Shown: positions 19,869 to 29,353, numbered from the stretch's first letter. The stretch is 64,000 bases of DNA from Herbaspirillum sp. 3R11 (GCF_004563925.1 NZ_SPNJ01000003.1:707511-771510), one strand, 5' to 3'. Translations and numbers: made by a program. Notes: generated by a model not told the origin, from the letters alone.

Positions 19869-19963
19869 AAAAAAAACCCGAAACGAGGGTTCCGGGTTTA
19901 AATCCACACCAAAGGAGGAGGGTGGAGGAGACAGGGTTGATTGCGTCGAAAACCTCAATCAGT
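19869..19963 (-). ncRNA. Predicted small RNA with anti-Shine-Dalgarno loop
   Basis: A compact unit of about 95 nt with no reading frame of note. Hairpin 1 (19938-19961) pairs TGATTG with CAATCA. Hairpin 2 (19907-19924) has a CACC/GGTG stem that displays the loop CUCCUCCUUU; CCUCCUUU in this loop is the same as the anti-SD end of 16S rRNA. A second CUCCUCC lies just 5' of it. Hairpin 3 (19874-19899) pairs AAACCCG with CGGGTTT and is followed by a U-run, a typical terminator. A promoter lies directly upstream. The layout recalls the CUCCUCC-loop ('cuckoo') RNAs of alphaproteobacteria. Function is inferred, not known. Confidence 0.6.
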
Positions 19964-19969
19964 GAATTC

Positions 19970-19998
19970 AATATAGCAAACGAAATTGTGCGCTGCAA
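19970..19998 (-). promoter_or_regulatory. Promoter of the predicted small RNA
   Basis: Minus strand: TTGCAG (19993-19998), exactly 17 bases, then TATATT (19970-19975), one change from the -10 consensus. Start expected near 19963. Confidence 0.6.
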
Positions 19999-20174
19999 GA
20001 TTTAATTTGTACTATGTGGCGCAATTTGAAATAACCCGAAAGCAATGATTTTTGCTGCCCTGCAATATGCATTTTTTTGCCTATTTTCGCTGCCACCGCG
20101 TGATCACGGCCAGACCCGGTTTGCGGGAAAAGCTACAATAGCCGCCTCCCCTTATTTATCGAATGAGAACGCAT

Positions 20175-20633
20175 ATGGAATGCACAGTACGCTGGACCGG
20201 TCTCTCCTCAGGCATGACCTTCCTCGCTGAAACCGGCTCCGGCCACGTCGTCGCCATGGATGGCGCACCCGACGGCGGCGGCCGCAACCTGGCGCCGCGC
20301 CCGATGGAAGTGGTGCTGCTCGGCACGGGCGGTTGCACGGCCTACGATGTGGTGGTGATTTTGCGCAAAAGCGGCCAGGACATCCGCGGCTGCGAAGTGA
20401 CGCTCAAGTCGGAGCGCGCCGAACAGGATCCGAAAGTGTTTACCAAGATCCACTTCCATTTCACCGTACGCGGCCGCAACCTCAAGCCGAACGTGGTGGA
20501 GCGCGCGATCAAGCTGTCGCACGACAAGTATTGCTCGGCCTCGATCATGCTGGAAAAGACGGCGGAAATAACGCACTCGTTTGAGATCATCGACGACCTC
20601 ACCGATCCGCCGCAGCAACTGCAGCAGCAATAA
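20175..20633 (+). CDS. OsmC-family protein
   Basis: 152 residues of the OsmC/YhfA fold. The helix with GTGGCTAYDVVVIL holds the conserved catalytic Cys, and a second Cys is in HDKYCSASIML. Family members reduce organic hydroperoxides through a Cys pair; YhfA-like members are poorly defined. The ATG at 20175 (MECTVRW) is preferred to one four codons upstream because homologous N-termini start here. It is convergent with coq7. Confidence 0.87.
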   Translation: MECTVRWTGLSSGMTFLAETGSGHVVAMDGAPDGGGRNLAPRPMEVVLLGTGGCTAYDVVVILRKSGQDIRGCEVTLKSERAEQDPKVFTKIHFHFTVRGRNLKPNVVERAIKLSHDKYCSASIMLEKTAEITHSFEIIDDLTDPPQQLQQQ

Positions 20634-20659
20634 AACTGCTGGCCGCTTGACCGCGCACG

Positions 20660-20678
20660 CCCGGCCGCGACGGCCGGG
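20660..20678. terminator. GC-rich hairpin between osmC-like gene and coq7
   Basis: CCCGGCC-GCGAC-GGCCGGG perfect stem between two converging genes. There is no T-run, so it may be a weak terminator or an RNA-end hairpin. Confidence 0.4.
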
Positions 20679-20694
20679 CCCCTGAACCTTGCGT

Positions 20695-21321
20695 TCAGAC
20701 GCGGTATGCGACCGTGGTCATGACCTTCGACATCATCTTCATTGCGCCGCGAATGGCCGCCGGCATCTCTGCCGCGCCGAGGGCCTTGGCGGCCTCGCCG
20801 TGCTCGACTTCATCCTTGCGCATCTGGTCGACGATGGCGCGCGACTTGGCGTCCTGCGCCGGCAATTCTTCCAGATGGCTGATCAGGTGCAATTCGACCT
20901 GGCGCTCCGTTTCGGCGACGAAACCGAGATTGCGCGCATCGCCCAAACGCGCCGCGATCGAACCCAGCACGTAAGAACCGGCGTACCAAAGGGGATTGAG
21001 CAGGCTGGTGTGCGAACCGAGTTCGCGCAGGCGCTCGGCGGTCCACGCCAGGTGATCCTCCTCCTCTATTCCCGCATGCGCAAATTGCTGCTTGAGCGCC
21101 TGTGTCCGGGAAAACCGCCCCTGCGCATCGTACAGCGCCTGCGCGCACACTTCACCGACATGGTTGACGCGCATGAGGCCGGCGCTATGCCGCTTTTCAG
21201 CATCGCTCATGGCGGCGTCGCTGATCTGCGCGGCCGGATTCGGACGCGATGACGCCACCACGCCACTGACCACGCGCAAGGCCTTGTCCAGGTCATGTAT
21301 CAGTTTGTCGGCAAATAACAT
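20695..21321 (-). CDS. coq7: 2-polyprenyl-3-methyl-6-methoxy-1,4-benzoquinone monooxygenase Coq7
   Basis: 208 residues of the di-iron Coq7/UbiF-replacing hydroxylase that performs the last ring hydroxylation in ubiquinone synthesis. The ferritin-like ligands are seen in MRVNHVGE near residue 50, EEDHLAW near residue 83, and EVEHGE near residue 180. The protein is membrane-associated. Start at ATG 21321. It lies downstream of pyrC on the same strand, about 60 bases away. Confidence 0.95.
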   Translation of the reverse strand: MLFADKLIHDLDKALRVVSGVVASSRPNPAAQISDAAMSDAEKRHSAGLMRVNHVGEVCAQALYDAQGRFSRTQALKQQFAHAGIEEEDHLAWTAERLRELGSHTSLLNPLWYAGSYVLGSIAARLGDARNLGFVAETERQVELHLISHLEELPAQDAKSRAIVDQMRKDEVEHGEAAKALGAAEMPAAIRGAMKMMSKVMTTVAYRV

Positions 21322-21382
21322 AGGCGCAGTCTCATTCAGGAATTATCGGATGCAACGATGCTCAATGATGCTCAATGGTGCT

Positions 21383-22417
21383 TCAGGCCATCTTCCAGGC
21401 GATGGTTTCACCACCATTGAGCGGCACCACACTGGTGTCGCCCATCGGCAGTTCAGCCGGAATGGTCCAGTTTTCGCGACGCAGCGTGACACTGCCCTGA
21501 TTGCGCGGCAAGTTGTAGAAATCCGGGCCGTTGAAGCTGGCGAATGCCTCCAGCTTGTCCAGTGCACCGGCCTGATCGAATGCCTGGGCGTACAGTTCCA
21601 GCGCGTGCAGCGCGGTGTAGCAGCCGGCGCAACCGCAGGCGTGCTCTTTCAGACCCTTGGCGTGCGGCGCCGAATCGGTGCCGAGGAAGAACTTGTCGCT
21701 GCCGGAAATCGCCGCTGCAACCAGCGCCTGGCGATGGGTTTCGCGCTTGAGCACCGGCAGGCAGTAGTAATGCGGGCGGATGCCGCCCTTGAATATCTCG
21801 TTGCGGTTGTACAGCAGGTGATGCGCGGTGATGGTCGCGGCGGTCGGACCGTCGGACGACATCACGTAATCGGCGGCGTCCTTGGTGGTGATGTGTTCGA
21901 ACACCACCTTGAGTTCGGGCATGTCGCGGCGCAGCGGCGTCATCACGCGATCGATGAAGACCGCCTCGCGGTCGAAAATGTCGATGGCCGGATCGGTCAC
22001 TTCACCGTGGACCAGGAAAGGCATGCCGGTTTCCTGCAGCACTTCCAGCGTCTTGTAGCAGTTGCGCAGGTCGGTCACGCCGGCGTCGGAGTTGGTGGTC
22101 GCGCCGGCCGGATACAGCTTGACGGCATGCACGAAGCCGCTGTCCTTGGCCTTGCGGATTTCTTCCGGCGGCGTGTTGTCGGTCAGGTACAGCACCATCA
22201 GCGGTTCGAAGTCCGAACCGGCCGGCAGCGCCGCCAGGATGCGGTCGCGATAGGCCGAAGCCAGCGCCACGGTAGTGACCGGCGGTTTCAGGTTGGGCAT
22301 GACGATCGCGCGCGCGAACTGATGAACCGTGTGCGGCAACACGCTTGCCATGGTTGCGCCGTCGCGCAAATGCAAATGCCAGTCATCCGGACGGGTAATG
22401 GTCACTACGTCGCTCAT
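21383..22417 (-). CDS. pyrC: Dihydroorotase
   Basis: 344-residue class II dihydroorotase of pyrimidine synthesis. [10 protein letters not shown] near residue 11 gives two zinc-binding His. VKLYPAG near residue 98 carries the bridging Lys, carboxylated in active enzymes. LVHGEV near 135 and the [10 protein letters not shown] region supply further ligands. GTDSAPH near residue 246 holds the catalytic Asp. GGAAGAGAGC-type purine tract precedes the ATG. Confidence 0.97.
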   Translation of the reverse strand: MSDVVTITRPDDWHLHLRDGATMASVLPHTVHQFARAIVMPNLKPPVTTVALASAYRDRILAALPAGSDFEPLMVLYLTDNTPPEEIRKAKDSGFVHAVKLYPAGATTNSDAGVTDLRNCYKTLEVLQETGMPFLVHGEVTDPAIDIFDREAVFIDRVMTPLRRDMPELKVVFEHITTKDAADYVMSSDGPTAATITAHHLLYNRNEIFKGGIRPHYYCLPVLKRETHRQALVAAAISGSDKFFLGTDSAPHAKGLKEHACGCAGCYTALHALELYAQAFDQAGALDKLEAFASFNGPDFYNLPRNQGSVTLRRENWTIPAELPMGDTSVVPLNGGETIAWKMA

Positions 22418-22574
22418 CGCTGCTCTCTTCCCTGATTGTTCTGTTGCTGATGTTTAGCCACCGTGCCGGGACGTCGAAATGGCTTTGTCTGTCCGAGCAC
22501 GAAATCCCGCTATTTTACCGCAAGGGGTGGCGCGCGCCGGTTGCTCCACATCAAGCCGCACCCTGCCCAAAATG

Positions 22575-22612
22575 CAAAAAACCGCTGCGGCCGGGGCCGG
22601 AGCGGTTTTTTG
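22575..22612. terminator. Bidirectional terminator after gltL-type gene
   Basis: CAAAAAACCGCT and AGCGGTTTTTTG arms around a GC-rich loop. The A-run serves the minus-strand transporter operon. Confidence 0.88.
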
Positions 22613-22662
22613 CTTGCGCCGGCGGACACGACAGCGTCCGCACGCACATCCAGCGCGATCGA

Positions 22663-23391
22663 TCAGTGCGTAATGATCTTGGCCAGGAAGTCGCGGGCGC
22701 GATCCGAGCGCGGTGAACCGAAGAAGTCTTCCTTCTTGCAGTCTTCCACGATCAAACCCTTGTCCATGAAGATCACGCGGTTGGCGACCTTGCGTGCGAA
22801 GCCCATTTCGTGGGTCACGACCATCATGGTCATGCCTTCTTGCGCCAGGCCGACCATCACGTCCAGCACTTCATTGATCATTTCCGGATCGAGCGCCGAC
22901 GTCGGCTCATCGAACAGCATCGCGATCGGGTCCATCGACAGTGCACGGGCAATCGCCACGCGTTGCTGCTGGCCGCCGGACAGCTGGCCCGGGAACTTGT
23001 CTTTTTGCGCGATCAGGCCGACGCGGTCGAGGTACTTCAGACCCTTTTCGGTAGCTTCGGTGACGCTGCGACCCAGCACCTTGACTTGACCGATGGTCAG
23101 GTTTTCGCGGATCGACAGATGCGGGAACAGTTCGAAGTTCTGGAACACCATGCCGATGCGCGCGCGCAGTTTCGACAGGTTGGTCTTCGGATCGCCGACG
23201 GACACGCCGTCAACGGTGATTGTGCCCTTCTGGAAAGGCTCCAGGCCGTTGACAGTCTTGATCAGCGTCGACTTGCCCGAGCCCGACGGACCGCAGACCA
23301 CGACGACGTCGCCCTTGGCCACGCTGGTGGTGCAATCGGTCAAAACCTGGAAGCTGCCGTACCACTTGCTGACGTTGTTGAGTTCAATCAT
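22663..23391 (-). CDS. gltL: Glutamate/aspartate ABC transporter ATP-binding protein
   Basis: 242-residue ATPase of the polar amino acid family. Walker A is GPSGSGKST near residue 34, the signature [15 protein letters not shown] near 137, Walker [13 protein letters not shown] near 158, and the switch His in VVTHEMGF. It energises the GltJ/GltK permease pair encoded just upstream. AGGAGAA precedes the ATG. It ends the operon before a strong terminator. The glutamate assignment rests on the adjacent GltI-like protein and the glutamate dehydrogenase gene nearby. Confidence 0.92.
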   Translation of the reverse strand: MIELNNVSKWYGSFQVLTDCTTSVAKGDVVVVCGPSGSGKSTLIKTVNGLEPFQKGTITVDGVSVGDPKTNLSKLRARIGMVFQNFELFPHLSIRENLTIGQVKVLGRSVTEATEKGLKYLDRVGLIAQKDKFPGQLSGGQQQRVAIARALSMDPIAMLFDEPTSALDPEMINEVLDVMVGLAQEGMTMMVVTHEMGFARKVANRVIFMDKGLIVEDCKKEDFFGSPRSDRARDFLAKIITH

Positions 23392-23470
23392 TTATTTCTC
23401 CTAATTCCTGAATACGGTATGTCCGCCGGCGTCAGGCGCATGCTGCGCCGGCGAGAGTCGTTAGCATTGG

Positions 23471-24166
23471 TTAGCGAATGATGGCGATCTTGTGCTGGAA
23501 GCGCTTGACGGTTTGCGACAGCACGAAGCTGAGCACAAAGTAGACCACGGCGACAAACAGGTACATTTCCACCAGACGGCCGTCACGCTGAGCGATCTTC
23601 GATGCGCTGGTGACGAAATCCGGCACCGAGCCCAGCACGTAGACCAGCGACACGTCCTGGAACAGCACGATGGTCTGGGTCAGCAGGATCGGCGTGACAT
23701 TGCGGAAAGCTTGCGGCAGCACCACGTTGCCCATCATCTGCCAGTAGTTCATGCCGATCGCGTAGCCGGCAAACACCTGGCCGCGCGGAATCGACTGAAT
23801 GCCCGAGCGCATGATTTCGCAGTAATACGCAGCTTCAAACAGGATGAAGGTGATCAGCGCCGACTGGAACGCGCCGACCTGGATCGGTTCGTTGGCGCCA
23901 ATGATCCACGCCCCGATGAACGGCACCAGGAAGTAGAACCAGAAAATCACCAGCACCAGCGGCACCGAGCGGATCAGGTTGACGTAGGTGGTGGCGGCGA
24001 ACGACAGCGGCTTGTTGCTGGACAGGCGCATCATCGCCAGCAGGGTGCCCAGGATGACGCCGCCCACCATGGCCGACACCGTCAGCACCAGGGTGAACTT
24101 GAGGCCGGTCGTGATCAGGTAGAACCACGAACGCTGGATAATATCGAAATCGAAATTAGAAAACAT
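23471..24166 (-). CDS. gltK: Glutamate/aspartate ABC transporter permease GltK
   Basis: 231-residue inner-membrane permease with five predicted helices. The coupling loop reads GIQSIPRGQVFAGYAIGMNY near residue 120, equivalent to the EAA motif. It pairs with GltJ. Its ATG is three bases after the gltJ stop, with GGAGGA as ribosome site inside the end of gltJ, so translation is tightly coupled. Confidence 0.92.
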   Translation of the reverse strand: MFSNFDFDIIQRSWFYLITTGLKFTLVLTVSAMVGGVILGTLLAMMRLSSNKPLSFAATTYVNLIRSVPLVLVIFWFYFLVPFIGAWIIGANEPIQVGAFQSALITFILFEAAYYCEIMRSGIQSIPRGQVFAGYAIGMNYWQMMGNVVLPQAFRNVTPILLTQTIVLFQDVSLVYVLGSVPDFVTSASKIAQRDGRLVEMYLFVAVVYFVLSFVLSQTVKRFQHKIAIIR

Positions 24167-24169
24167 AGT

Positions 24170-24919
24170 TTAATGTCCTCCCGAGCTGGAGCTGCCGGTC
24201 GTGATGTAACCGGGCACGGCGGTGACGCGCTCAAGGAAGCGTGCCAGCATCAGCGCGATGACGGAAATGATGATGTAGATAACAGTGGCGCCGGTGAGCG
24301 ATTCGAAGGTCTGGAACGTGAATTCGCGCATCGAGTAAGTCGCTGCAGTCAGCTCCACCAGGCCGATAGTCAGCGCCACCGAGCTGTTCTTGATGATCGC
24401 CGCAAATTCGTTGGTCAACGCCGGGATGATGATGCGGAACGCCATCGGCAGCAGCACGTAGCGGTAAGTCTGCACAGGCGTCAGACCGAGTGCGGCGCCG
24501 GCCATGCGTTGACCGCGCGGCAAGGCGTTGATGCCGGTACTGACCTGCACGGCGACGCGCGAGGACGTGAAGAAACCGAGCGCCAGGAAGGCAGTGACGA
24601 ACGATGCCTGCGGCAGGCTCTTGAGCCAGTCGCCCAGCGCAGCAGGAACCAGTTCCGGCATCACGAAGTACCAGAGGAACATCTGGACCAGCAATGGAAT
24701 ATTGCGGAACAGTTCAACGTAGCCGTTGGCGATCTTGACGGCCCAGGGTTTCTGGGTCGTGCGGATGGTGCCGATGACCGTGCCGAGAATGAGCGCCATG
24801 ATCCAGGCCAGTACGGCCGTGGCGATGGTCCATTTCAGGCCGATCAGTAATGTATCGATGTAGGGGATGCCGTCGGGAGATTGCTCCCAGAATATGCCCC
24901 AGTTCCAGTTGTAATGCAT
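24170..24919 (-). CDS. gltJ: Glutamate/aspartate ABC transporter permease GltJ
   Basis: 249-residue permease. The first part (YNWNWGIFWE) is periplasmic, followed by about five helices and the coupling loop GINALPRGQRMAGAALGLTP near residue 130. GAGGG precedes the ATG. It is separated from the upstream binding-protein gene by a 220-base gap holding a terminator-like hairpin, which probably sets a higher level of the binding protein. Confidence 0.92.
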   Translation of the reverse strand: MHYNWNWGIFWEQSPDGIPYIDTLLIGLKWTIATAVLAWIMALILGTVIGTIRTTQKPWAVKIANGYVELFRNIPLLVQMFLWYFVMPELVPAALGDWLKSLPQASFVTAFLALGFFTSSRVAVQVSTGINALPRGQRMAGAALGLTPVQTYRYVLLPMAFRIIIPALTNEFAAIIKNSSVALTIGLVELTAATYSMREFTFQTFESLTGATVIYIIISVIALMLARFLERVTAVPGYITTGSSSSGGH

Positions 24920-25061
24920 AAATGCCCTCGTCTTCTCGTCTCGACTCGTTTGCGATCAAGAACTCCATTTGCATGGCGCTCTTCGGCTGCCTGCGCCGGC
25001 TTTCATCTGAGCTGAAAGACGACTTCTGAGCAGGTCTTGCTTTTCTTCGCCAACTTAAACA

Positions 25062-25089
25062 AAACGGGGGACAACTCCCCCGTTTCGTT
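25062..25089. terminator. Hairpin between gltI and gltJ
   Basis: AAACGGGGG-ACAA-CTCCCCCGTTT stem just after the gltI stop in the minus direction, followed by few U residues. Likely a partial terminator or RNA-stabilising stem lowering permease expression relative to the binding protein. Confidence 0.75.
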
Positions 25090-25139
25090 TTTCATGCTGC
25101 GCGGCAAGCAAATGCCGCGCTTTCAAGCGTCTCTCCGAC

Positions 25140-26087
25140 TTACTTCTTCTTCGAAGATTGCTTTTGCGCTTCAGGCACGGCTGCGTAAGCAGATGGTTCG
25201 CCGGAATCAGTTGGCTTGGCGAACACGGCTTGCAGTTGCGGGCTCATCGGCACGTTCAGGTTGACACCCTTCGGTGGGATCGGCGATTGGAACCACTTGG
25301 CGTAGATCTTCTTGATGTCGTCGCCCTTGTAGACGTTGATCATCGCGTCATCCACAACCTTCTTGAAGGCGGTATCGCCCAGCGGCAGGATCAGGCCGTA
25401 CGGCTCAACCGACAGCGCTTCGCTCGACACAACGTAGTCGCCAGGCGCCTTGGAGTTGGCAGCCAGCGAGGACAGCAGGATGTCGTCCATGACGAACGCC
25501 ACTGCACGGCCGGTTTCAACCATCAGGAACGCTTCGGCGTGATCCTTGGCAGCCAGGATGTTCATGCCCAGGTTGCGTTCGGTATTCAGCGTGGTGATCT
25601 GCTTCAGGTTCGATGTGCCGGAAGTCGACACGACGGTCTTGCCCTTCAGGTCATCCAGCGTCTTCAGGTTGGCGGCCTTCTTGGTCAGGAAACGGTTCGC
25701 GGTAACGAACTCGGTGACGGCGAAAGCAACTTGCTTCTGACGTTCCATGTTGTTGGTCGCGGAATCGCACGAGATATCAGTGGTGCCGTTGGCGATCAGT
25801 GGAATACGGGTTGCCGAAGTCACAGGAACCATCTTCACGTTCAGCGAAGTCAGGCCCAGCTTCTTCTGGATCGCAGTTGCCGCTTTCAGGCACAGATCGA
25901 TCGAGTAGCCTTGATACGATTGCTTGTCGTCCAGGTAGGAGAAAGGAATCGATGCATCACGAACACCCAGCGTCAGCGTGCCGGTTTCCTTGATTTTTTT
26001 CAGACGACCGGTGAACTCTTCAGCATGGACCGAGCCCATCAAAACACTTGCCCCAACCAACACCCCTGCGAACTTTAATAACTTCAT
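25140..26087 (-). CDS. gltI: Glutamate/aspartate periplasmic binding protein GltI
   Basis: 315 residues with a signal peptide ending SVHAEE near residue 22. It is a type II periplasmic binding protein. The ligand pocket shows NMERQKQVAF, whose Arg normally holds the alpha-carboxylate, and AVAFVMDD, whose Asp normally holds the alpha-amino group. The C-terminus ends in a basic tail (QKQSSKKK). AGGAGGT lies just before ATG 26087, giving a strong start. It heads the gltIJKL unit. Confidence 0.93.
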   Translation of the reverse strand: MKLLKFAGVLVGASVLMGSVHAEEFTGRLKKIKETGTLTLGVRDASIPFSYLDDKQSYQGYSIDLCLKAATAIQKKLGLTSLNVKMVPVTSATRIPLIANGTTDISCDSATNNMERQKQVAFAVTEFVTANRFLTKKAANLKTLDDLKGKTVVSTSGTSNLKQITTLNTERNLGMNILAAKDHAEAFLMVETGRAVAFVMDDILLSSLAANSKAPGDYVVSSEALSVEPYGLILPLGDTAFKKVVDDAMINVYKGDDIKKIYAKWFQSPIPPKGVNLNVPMSPQLQAVFAKPTDSGEPSAYAAVPEAQKQSSKKK

Positions 26088-26257
26088 GTGACCTCCTGGA
26101 AAAATTTTTACGTAGTGTACCAAAAGCCATTCTTCAAAAATAGTCTTCATTCTTGAAAAGAGGCTATTTTGCTCTCAATTCAGCGTAGCTTGCAAAAACC
26201 GCCCCGCTCGCCGCTCGCCGCTCAAAATGCGCGATCGCAGCAAAAACGGCGCAATGT

Positions 26258-27178
26258 TCAGTCGTCGCCGACCTTGTCCGTGGGATACCGCAAAGTATCG
26301 CGCAAAATGAAGCCCATCGGCATATCCATCGACGGCACTTTCGCACTGATCGGCTGCACGAACCAGCGATCGTAAATCCTGAAAATCTCGCCTGACCGCA
26401 CAATCCGCACCATCTGCAGATCCACGAATTTCTTGAACTCCGGATCGCCCTTGCGCATCATGATGCCGTAGGGCTCCAGTGACAGCGCGTCGCCCACGAC
26501 CAGGTAATTTTTCGGCTGCGGCGCCGACAGCAGGTAGCGCCGCAACAATACATCTTCCATCACGAAGGCGTCCGCCTTGCCCTTTTCGACGCTGTCGAAA
26601 GCATCTTCGTTATAGGCGACTTCCACCACCTTGACATCCAGCGAGCGAATCTTGCTGCGCTGCTCCAGCAGCTTCACCATCGGCGTGTTGCGCGGCACAA
26701 CGACTGTCTTGCCGCGCAAATCCTCCCAGTTGCGAATGCCGGAATCCTTCTTCACCAGCATGCGCACCGCCGCAAAAAAATGCGGCACCGTGAACGCCGC
26801 AATCTTGCGCCGCTCGGCGTTGTTCGTGGAAGTGCTGCACTCCAGATCCGCCTTGCCCTGATCCAGCGCGATGAAGCGCGTCACCGTGTCGACTTCCATG
26901 AACTGCACCTGCATGAGCGGCAACTTCAATTCTTTGCGCAGGCCTTCCGCGATGTTCCTGCACAGCTCGATCGTGTAACCCGTTACCTGCTTGTCGTCGC
27001 CGAGAAACGCAAACGGCGTCGTGCCGTTCAGGTAGGCGATCACCACCGCGTTGGTGCGCCGGATTTTTTCCAGCGTCCCTTCCGATCGCGCCTGCATCGG
27101 CAAAGCTATGCATAAACCAAGGAGTATCGCGTTGATGATCCACCGCGTCGTCGCCTGGCTGGCATATCGAGTCATCAT
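26258..27178 (-). CDS. Second GltI-like amino acid binding protein
   Basis: 306 residues; the ATG at 27178 is followed by another ATG. A signal peptide ends near PMQARSEG. The body aligns along its length with the neighbouring GltI: NNAERRKIAAFTVPHF and KADAFVMEDVLL match the carboxylate- and amine-binding segments. No permease or ATPase is attached, so it may share GltJKL or act as a sensor-type binding protein. It sits between gltI and the glutamate dehydrogenase gene, on the same strand, with about 170 bases to gltI. Confidence 0.85.
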   Translation of the reverse strand: MMTRYASQATTRWIINAILLGLCIALPMQARSEGTLEKIRRTNAVVIAYLNGTTPFAFLGDDKQVTGYTIELCRNIAEGLRKELKLPLMQVQFMEVDTVTRFIALDQGKADLECSTSTNNAERRKIAAFTVPHFFAAVRMLVKKDSGIRNWEDLRGKTVVVPRNTPMVKLLEQRSKIRSLDVKVVEVAYNEDAFDSVEKGKADAFVMEDVLLRRYLLSAPQPKNYLVVGDALSLEPYGIMMRKGDPEFKKFVDLQMVRIVRSGEIFRIYDRWFVQPISAKVPSMDMPMGFILRDTLRYPTDKVGDD

Positions 27179-27231
27179 CGCGCGCCCTCTTGCCGACGTA
27201 CTGCATCGGAGATTTAGAATGAGCAAGTATC

Positions 27232-27378
27232 ATGCCAGAAAATCAAGTCCCCAATCGCGAGATCAGCGCGGCAATTCAAGCCCTTATTGCCTCATTTGGC
27301 CGCCTGGCAGGCCATGTGCAGTACAGCCCAAAGCCGCGCCGGCAGGCGCATACGGCGAAATCATCAAAGAGGAGATAA
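27232..27378 (+). CDS. Possible small protein (48 aa)
   Basis: A short frame from ATG 27232 (PENQVPNREISAAIQALIAS...) with a predicted amphipathic helix and a very basic C-terminus (SSKRR). It is divergent from the second GltI-like gene. The ribosome site is weak. I do not recognise it, and a chance ORF is quite possible. Confidence 0.25.
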   Translation: MPENQVPNREISAAIQALIASFGRLAGHVQYSPKPRRQAHTAKSSKRR

Positions 27379-27705
27379 AGCCTGCCTGCATATCGCGCTA
27401 AGCATGCGCCCGTGCACGAGAATGCGCACGAAAGGTGCGCATCAACGGCATGACGGATGTCGGCGTGGATGGCTTGTGTTTGGCGTGGACGTCTCCTCCT
27501 TCGCACGCGGCATCGCTTGTTTGCAACCACGGAAAAAATGCGATCAAACGCAGCTGCGTTTCTCGCCATTCCCGACTGCAAAAACGTGCCGCCGATTTAT
27601 CTTTTTTACTGCACACGGCAAGCGGAGATATTGGTCTTGTAGTTCTTCCGTTTGCCGTGCTGTCGCGTCATTGCTTTATTGCGTTGATCCGCTGTCGTGC
27701 ATCCA
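27379..27705. other. Intergenic stretch without a recognisable gene
   Basis: Between the possible small ORF and the 3' end of the glutamate dehydrogenase gene. Open frames on both strands are rich in Arg, Cys and His and look like shadows. No terminator with a clear T-run or promoter stands out. Confidence 0.4.
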
Positions 27706-29004
27706 TCAAGGATACAGACCGCGCATCTCGCGCGCCTGCAGCACGCGGGTACAAGCGACGATAAAGGCCGCCGTGCGCAACGATATCTTCTTTTCGTCCG
27801 CCAGCTGCCACACCGCCGCGAATGCTTCGCGCATGATGCGGGTCAGGCGCAGGTTGATCTCGTCCTCGGTCCAGAAGAAGCTCGAGAAATCCTGCACCCA
27901 TTCAAAATAACTCACCGTCACACCGCCGGCATTGGCGATCACGTCAGGCACGATCAGCACACCCTTGTCGTGCAGAATGTCATCGGCCGCCGGTGTGGTC
28001 GGACCGTTCGCGCCTTCGAGAATGATCTTGGCGCGGATCATCGACGCATTGGCTACGGTGATTTGCTGCTCGAGAGCGGCAGGCACCAGAATGTCGCAAT
28101 CGGTCGCCCAAAACAGGGCGCGATCCTTCACTTCGTCAGCGCCCGGGAAGCCTTGGACGCTGCCGTGTTCAGCTACATACGCCTGCAATGCGGGCACATC
28201 CAGACCGCTGTCGCGCACGACTGTCGTGATGTGATCCTGCACCGCCACCACCTTGGAGCCGGCTTCCGCAAACAGACGTGCGGCGATGCCGCCGACGTTG
28301 CCGAAACCCTGCACCGCAACGCGTGCATCCTTGATGTCGAGACCGCGTTTTGCAGCGGCTTCGCAGCCGACCACAAACACGCCGCGGCCGGTCGCTTCAT
28401 GGCGACCCAGGCTGCCGCCGAGCGAAATCGGTTTGCCGGTAACGACGCCCGATGCAGTGCTGCCCTGGTTCATGGAATAGGTATCCATCATCCACGCCAT
28501 GATCTGCGAATCGGTGTTGACGTCAGGTGCAGGAATATCCTTGTTCGGACCGATGATGATGCCGATTTCGCTGGTGTAGCGGCGCGTCATGCGCTGCAGT
28601 TCACCACGCGACAATGTTTTCGGGTCAACGCGGATGCCGCCCTTGGCGCCGCCGTACGGCACGTTGACTGCAGCATTCTTGACGGTCATCCAGGCCGACA
28701 GCGCCATCACTTCGGACAGTGTGACGTCCTGGTGGAAACGCACGCCGCCCTTGCCCGGACCACGCGACGTATTGTGCTGCACGCGGTAGCCTTCGAAGTG
28801 GGCGATGGTGCCGTCGTCGCGCTCAATGGGCACGTCGACGATCAGGATGCGCTTGGGACGCTTCAGGGTTTCAACCCAGCGCGCCAGCGAGCCGAGGTGA
28901 GGGGTGACGCGGTCGATTTGTTCGAGATAATCGCCCCATGGGCCGATGCCATGCGGGGTTACGTATGAGGGGACTTCGTGCTGCTTGAGTGGTTCGTTCG
29001 ACAT
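27706..29004 (-). CDS. gdhA: Glutamate dehydrogenase (Glu/Leu/Phe/Val family)
   Basis: 432 residues from ATG 29004, preceded by [15 protein letters not shown] near residue 90 and PYGGAKGGI near residue 115 carry the substrate-binding and catalytic Lys. The NAD(P)-binding loop is [14 protein letters not shown] near residue 225. It interconverts glutamate and 2-oxoglutarate plus ammonia. Its place next to a glutamate transporter suggests a catabolic role. A longer in-frame start would add nine residues and is less likely. The gene is alone, with about 350 bases upstream. Confidence 0.94.
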   Translation of the reverse strand: MSNEPLKQHEVPSYVTPHGIGPWGDYLEQIDRVTPHLGSLARWVETLKRPKRILIVDVPIERDDGTIAHFEGYRVQHNTSRGPGKGGVRFHQDVTLSEVMALSAWMTVKNAAVNVPYGGAKGGIRVDPKTLSRGELQRMTRRYTSEIGIIIGPNKDIPAPDVNTDSQIMAWMMDTYSMNQGSTASGVVTGKPISLGGSLGRHEATGRGVFVVGCEAAAKRGLDIKDARVAVQGFGNVGGIAARLFAEAGSKVVAVQDHITTVVRDSGLDVPALQAYVAEHGSVQGFPGADEVKDRALFWATDCDILVPAALEQQITVANASMIRAKIILEGANGPTTPAADDILHDKGVLIVPDVIANAGGVTVSYFEWVQDFSSFFWTEDEINLRLTRIMREAFAAVWQLADEKKISLRTAAFIVACTRVLQAREMRGLYP

Positions 29005-29353
29005 GATGCAATCGCTCCTTGATGTTGCCACGCTTAAGCCATGCTGGCCGAGGCTGCTGCAAAATTAATCAAACTCGCGGAAAACAATGGAAATTCAACG
29101 GAATTCAAGCTAACGCCATCCTACTCCGGTAGCGTCCGCATTGTTGCGCAATGTTGCTTAATTTTTCAGCCGCCGCCGGGTGAAAAACCCGGCCGGAAGT
29201 GCGGATGCGCCTGCACAAAACCATCGCGCAAACTTGACATCCAGGCACGCCATCGACAGCGACGCCATCGTAGGTCAATGCGATGCAGCAAAGCTAATGC
29301 TTTGTGCGCATGCAACTATGCGTTCCATGCATAGTTATGCGTCGAGCCTTGTT
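29005..29353. other. Intergenic region with a perfect inverted repeat
   Basis: Control region of the glutamate dehydrogenase gene (minus strand), beyond the 3' end of a LysR gene. It contains the palindrome AACTATGC (29314-29321), 7 bases, GCATAGTT (29329-29336). No T-run follows, so an operator or RNA hairpin is more likely than a terminator. No convincing sigma-70 promoter was found. Confidence 0.5.

Noticed and set aside
22444..22716. 90-codon plus-strand frame with a CPKCKKPLRPGPERFFAC zinc-ribbon-like stretch.
   Set aside because: The Cys motif is encoded by the terminator hairpin of the gltL gene, and the frame runs antisense into that gene.
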